Source of the DNA: JBMYQA01 sp049600855
GTDB taxonomy: Bacteria; Bacteroidota; Bacteroidia; Cytophagales; Flammeovirgaceae
Assembly: GCA_049600855.1 (NCBI GenBank)
Contig: JBMYQA010000057.1
Span: forward strand, 1 to 26,053
Length of the DNA: 26,053 nucleotides
Reading direction: 5' to 3'
Part shown: piece by piece, positions 22,982 to 26,053 of the stretch
How the letters are laid out: each line of letters begins with the position of its first letter
How positions within the stretch are numbered: the first letter of the stretch is position 1
Program-made: the position numbers and the translations under genes
Notes under the pieces: generated by a model
Seen by the model: the letters and a program-made list of their open reading frames with translations, nothing else
Databases searched by the model: none
What the model was told of the DNA's origin: nothing

Positions 22982-24697
22982 TTACGCCAATTCTACAAAT
23001 AAACCCTCTTCTGTTTTTTCAACTTTGATAATCCCCTTAGCTGCTAAACCTTTTCTGGCCTTATCCCATTTCTTATTCGATAAGCCCGCCGCTTGTTTCA
23101 CTTCGTCTAAATTTTGTCGCTCGCCCGCTTTCAATTTAGAAAAGATCACTTGCTCTTCCTCAGTCATTTCTACCAGCTTTTTCTCTGGCTTCATTTGTGG
23201 GAAAAACAACACATCTTGAATCGAAGGCGAATTTGTCATGATCATGCTTAAGCGATCAATGCCGATTCCCAAGCCTGCCGTTGGTGGCATGCCGTATTCT
23301 AGGGCACGCAAGAAATCTTCATCCAACACCATGGCCTCGTCATCGCCTCGTTTACCCAATTCCAATTGTTCTTCAAAGCGAGCGCGTTGGTCTACTGGGT
23401 CATTCAATTCCGAGAATGAATTACAGATTTCTTTCCCATTACAAATCGCCTCAAAGCGTTCTACCAAGCCTGCTTTTGATCGGTGCTTTTTGGCAAGTGG
23501 CGACATTTCCACAGGGTAATCGGTAATGAATGTCGGCTGGATGAGTAGTGGCTCACACTTCTCTCCAAAAATCTCATCAATCAATTTCCCTCGCGCCATG
23601 GTATCGTCTACAGGCACTTCAATTTTCGCACAAACTTCACGCAATTGCGATTCGTCCATCTCCGAAATGTCAATCCCAGTAAAATGTTCGATGGCTTCAT
23701 ACATGGTGAAGCGCTTCCAAGGACGCTGGAAGTTGATCACATTCTCCCCTACTTGCACCTCAGTGGTTCCATGAAGTGCCAGGGCAATTTTTTCGACCAT
23801 TTCCTCTACCAAATCCATCATCCACTCGTAGTCCTTGTACGCCACATACAGCTCGATTTGCGTAAACTCAGGATTGTGGAAACGGCTCATGCCTTCGTTG
23901 CGGAAATCTTTTGAGAACTCGTAAACGCCATCGTAACCACCAACGATTAATCGCTTGAGGTACAGCTCATTAGCAATCCTCAAGTAAAGTGTCATGTCAA
24001 GTGTGTTGTGATGCGTTTTGAAGGGACGCGCAGCAGCTCCACCATACAAAGGTTGAAGGATGGGTGTTTCCACTTCCAAATAGCCTTTTGCATTCAGGTA
24101 TTCGCGCATTACGTTCATCAATTGACTTCTTTTGACGAAAGTATCGCGAACGGATGGGTTTACAATTAAATCCACATAACGCTGACGGTAGCGCATTTCA
24201 GGGTCGGTAAAGGCATCGTGTGTGCGCACATTTCCTTCCTCATCTTCCGAACGTTTTACAATGGGAAGTGGCTTTAAGGATTTGGTTAATACCGTAAACT
24301 CTTTCACGTGAACAGTCGTTTCTCCAACTTTGGTTTTAAAAACAAAACCCTTTACCCCAATGATATCGCCAATATCCAATAAGCGTTTAAAAACGGTATT
24401 GTACATGGTTTTATCTTCACCAGGACAAATATCATCTCTGCGGAAATACAGTTGGATGCGGCCAGAAGAATCTTGCAATTCGGCAAAAGAAGCAGCTCCA
24501 CTTACACGCTGAGTCATCAAACGACCCGCTAGGGAAATATTTTCATACCCTTCCTTTCCTTCTTCAAATTCCTGTTTGATTTGTGCAGCAGTATGGCTAA
24601 TTTCATATAAATCTGCTGGATAGGGATTTACCCCCAATTGCATTAATTCTTCTCTTTTCTCTCTTCTCAGAATCTCTTGTTCACTCAAATGAGCCAT
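22982..24697 (-). CDS. lysS: Lysyl-tRNA synthetase, class II, with C-terminal extension
   Basis: The 571-residue enzyme charges tRNA-Lys. An OB-fold anticodon-binding domain (about 54-145, ISLAGRLMTQRVSGAASFAE) is followed by the class II catalytic domain: motif 1 near 199-213 (LNAKGYLEVETPILQP), motif 2 DFRNEGMSRFHNPEFTQIEL (264-283) and motif 3 GLGIGIDRLSMIMTN (475-489). The catalytic part ends near 505, as in the ~505-aa E. coli enzyme. About 65 further residues (KKLVEMTEEEQVIFSKL to the end) look like a small winged-helix-type domain with Lys-rich helices, as in other Bacteroidota LysRS. The start MAHLSEQEILRREKREEL agrees with the family. The call is certain; the extension's role is unknown. 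Confidence 0.97.
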   Translation of the reverse strand: MAHLSEQEILRREKREELMQLGVNPYPADLYEISHTAAQIKQEFEEGKEGYENISLAGRLMTQRVSGAASFAELQDSSGRIQLYFRRDDICPGEDKTMYNTVFKRLLDIGDIIGVKGFVFKTKVGETTVHVKEFTVLTKSLKPLPIVKRSEDEEGNVRTHDAFTDPEMRYRQRYVDLIVNPSVRDTFVKRSQLMNVMREYLNAKGYLEVETPILQPLYGGAAARPFKTHHNTLDMTLYLRIANELYLKRLIVGGYDGVYEFSKDFRNEGMSRFHNPEFTQIELYVAYKDYEWMMDLVEEMVEKIALALHGTTEVQVGENVINFQRPWKRFTMYEAIEHFTGIDISEMDESQLREVCAKIEVPVDDTMARGKLIDEIFGEKCEPLLIQPTFITDYPVEMSPLAKKHRSKAGLVERFEAICNGKEICNSFSELNDPVDQRARFEEQLELGKRGDDEAMVLDEDFLRALEYGMPPTAGLGIGIDRLSMIMTNSPSIQDVLFFPQMKPEKKLVEMTEEEQVIFSKLKAGERQNLDEVKQAAGLSNKKWDKARKGLAAKGIIKVEKTEEGLFVELA

Positions 24698-24820
24698 TGT
24701 CTTATCAATCTATTAGTGGATTTGGCTGGATTGCTAGTATTAGGCCAAATTCAAATGTTAATTAGGTTGCGAAAATAACTAAGAAAATTGGTGGATAAAA
24801 TCATGTAGGTGAATTTTTTA

Positions 24821-25897
24821 CTACATCTTTGAAGTCTCATTTCTTAGCCAAAAGTCGGCAATCACGAGGGCAGCCATGGCTTCCACGATGGGAACGGCTC
24901 TCGGCACCACACAAGGGTCGTGGCGGCCTTTGCCCGTCACCGTGACTTCTTCACCCGCTTCATTTAGGCTCTGCTGATCCATCATGATGGTCGCTACAGG
25001 TTTAAAGGCCACCTTGAAATAGATGTCTTCGCCATTGGAAATGCCTCCTTGAATCCCACCAGAAAAATTGGTGTGGGTTCGTACCTTTCCCGCATCATCT
25101 TGGAAAAACGTATCGTTATGCACCGAGCCATTCATTTTAACGCCTTCGAATCCACTGCCATATTCAAAGCCTTTGGCGGCGTTGATGCTCATCATGGCCT
25201 TCGCTAATTCGGCATGGAGTTTATCGAAAGCAGGTTCTCCCAATCCCGCAGGCACACCTTGTAAAACCCCTGTAATTACGCCGCCTATGGTATCTCTATG
25301 CTTGCGCGTATGATCAATCAGTTCAATCATTTGATCGGCTACACTTGGATCGGGGCAACGCACGATGTTCTTTTCGATGTTGGCAAAATCGAATTGGGAA
25401 TAATCGTCGTCTAAGGTGATGGTGCCCACTTGCGACACGTAGGCCGTGATAGAAATGCCTTTGGTGGCTAAAAACTGTTTGGCAATGGCTCCAGCCGCTA
25501 CCCGCGCTAAGGTTTCCCGTGCAGAGCTTCGTCCCCCACCTCGGTAGTCGCGATGCCCGTATTTGGCATGATAGGTATAATCGGCATGCGATGGCCGAAA
25601 TTTATCTTGGATGTGTGAATAGTCTTTGCTTCGCTGATCTGCATTTTCTACCATCATACTGATGGGCGTTCCTTGCGTTTTGCCCTCAAAAACACCTGAA
25701 AGTATGCGAATCTGATCGCCTTCTTTCCGCTGTGTGGTAATTTTAGATTGCCCTGGCTTTCTGCGCGCCATCTCTTGCTGAATCATTTCCTCATCAACCT
25801 CCAAACCTGCAGGACAGCCATCCAAAATGACTCCCACTGCTTTTCCATGTGATTCTCCAAAAGTGGTAATTCGAAAAACCTTCCCGTAAGTATTCAT
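24821..25897 (-). CDS. aroC: Chorismate synthase
   Basis: The 358-residue enzyme makes chorismate from EPSP with reduced FMN, the last shikimate step. Family signatures are intact: FRITTFGESHGKAVGVILDG with the active His17, the central HADYTYHAKYGHRDYRGGGR block followed by SSARETLARVAAGAIAKQFL, and the end region RHDPCVVPRAVPIVEAMAALV. Its length is typical. It is on the minus strand 123 bp upstream of the lysS start, with no clear terminator between them, so co-transcription with lysS is possible. No other aro gene is in the window. A G-rich tandem repeat lies upstream, at the right edge. Confidence 0.97.
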   Translation of the reverse strand: MNTYGKVFRITTFGESHGKAVGVILDGCPAGLEVDEEMIQQEMARRKPGQSKITTQRKEGDQIRILSGVFEGKTQGTPISMMVENADQRSKDYSHIQDKFRPSHADYTYHAKYGHRDYRGGGRSSARETLARVAAGAIAKQFLATKGISITAYVSQVGTITLDDDYSQFDFANIEKNIVRCPDPSVADQMIELIDHTRKHRDTIGGVITGVLQGVPAGLGEPAFDKLHAELAKAMMSINAAKGFEYGSGFEGVKMNGSVHNDTFFQDDAGKVRTHTNFSGGIQGGISNGEDIYFKVAFKPVATIMMDQQSLNEAGEEVTVTGKGRHDPCVVPRAVPIVEAMAALVIADFWLRNETSKM

Positions 25898-26014
25898 AGG
25901 TTCTTATCGTTTCTACGTTTTCAACATGAGCTGCCTAAATTCGGATAAAATATTGAATTTCACATGCAAAGTGTGGATGAGTTTGGAGGGAGGGGAATAA
26001 AATGTGGTTGTGAA

Positions 26015-26053
26015 GGGGCGAAAGGTTGGGGGTGAAAAGTTTGGGGCGAAAAG
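26015..26053. repeat. 14-bp G-rich tandem repeat running off the window
   Basis: Three units in a row are visible: GGGGCGAAAGGTTG, GGGGTGAAAAGTTT and GGGGCGAAAAG (cut by the edge). The consensus is GGGG(C/T)GAAA(A/G)GTT(T/G). With GGGAGGGG just upstream (25988-25995), the plus strand has several G4 runs. The array lies upstream of aroC and may continue beyond 26053. Confidence 0.7.

Noticed and set aside
23238..23914. Long open frames on the plus strand opposite lysS
   Set aside because: They are antisense shadows of a strongly conserved gene and show no domain of their own.

Overview
The window reads as chromosomal DNA of an AT-rich Bacteroidota, probably a Cytophagia-like marine or soil bacterium. 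The evidence is a type IX secretion plug protein, DUF1573, DUF3857 and choice-of-anchor-L proteins, a DPE2-type MalQ with two CBM20 domains, starts without Shine-Dalgarno sequences, and promoters of the Bacteroidota form TTG-N19/20-TAnnTTTG. No phage, IS transposase, rRNA, tRNA or CRISPR array was found.

Layout. 1-1.3 kb: 3' part of a TonB-dependent outer-membrane receptor gene cut by the window edge. 1.3-3.4 kb: a palindromic intergenic element, then pyrG (minus strand) with a clear promoter. 3.4-5.0 kb: hairpin-rich spacer, a small helical protein and a 3-mercaptopyruvate sulfurtransferase. 5.1-6.5 kb: a compact microviridin-like graspetide (omega-ester RiPP) locus with a 61-aa precursor carrying the PFFxxFLE leader motif and a TMKWPSDNDD core, followed by one MvdD/MdnC-type ATP-grasp ligase. 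6.6-10.1 kb: exported DUF1573 and choice-of-anchor-L proteins and a small orphan. 10.1-12.9 kb: malQ (minus strand). 13.5-17.6 kb: two exported DUF3857/transglutaminase-like proteins, of which the first has lost the catalytic Cys and His and the second keeps them. 17.7-20.9 kb: a cysteine biosynthesis operon of the protein-bound-sulfur (CysO) type: cysM, JAMM protease, ubiquitin-like sulfur carrier ending GG-SF, and MoeZ-type E1-rhodanese. 21-26 kb: a DEDDh exonuclease, the T9SS plug protein, lysS and aroC, and at the right edge a G-rich 14-bp tandem repeat.

The most notable finding lies just upstream of cysM. An unlisted 34-codon ORF encodes a leader peptide with seven Cys codons within eight, followed by a strong intrinsic terminator. 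The leader RNA contains four segments that can pair 1:2, 2:3 or 3:4. This is a complete ribosome-mediated cysteine attenuator controlling a CysO-type operon. The carrier's SF tail after GG implies trimming by the neighbouring JAMM protease before MoeZ can adenylate and thiolate it. CysM would then use the thiocarboxylate to make a carrier-Cys adduct, from which the JAMM protease releases cysteine.

A second notable pattern is a pair of intergenic palindromes (about 1.4 kb and 13.0 kb) that share a conserved central block, while the flanking stem arms differ in sequence but keep their pairing. This points to a dispersed structured element family.
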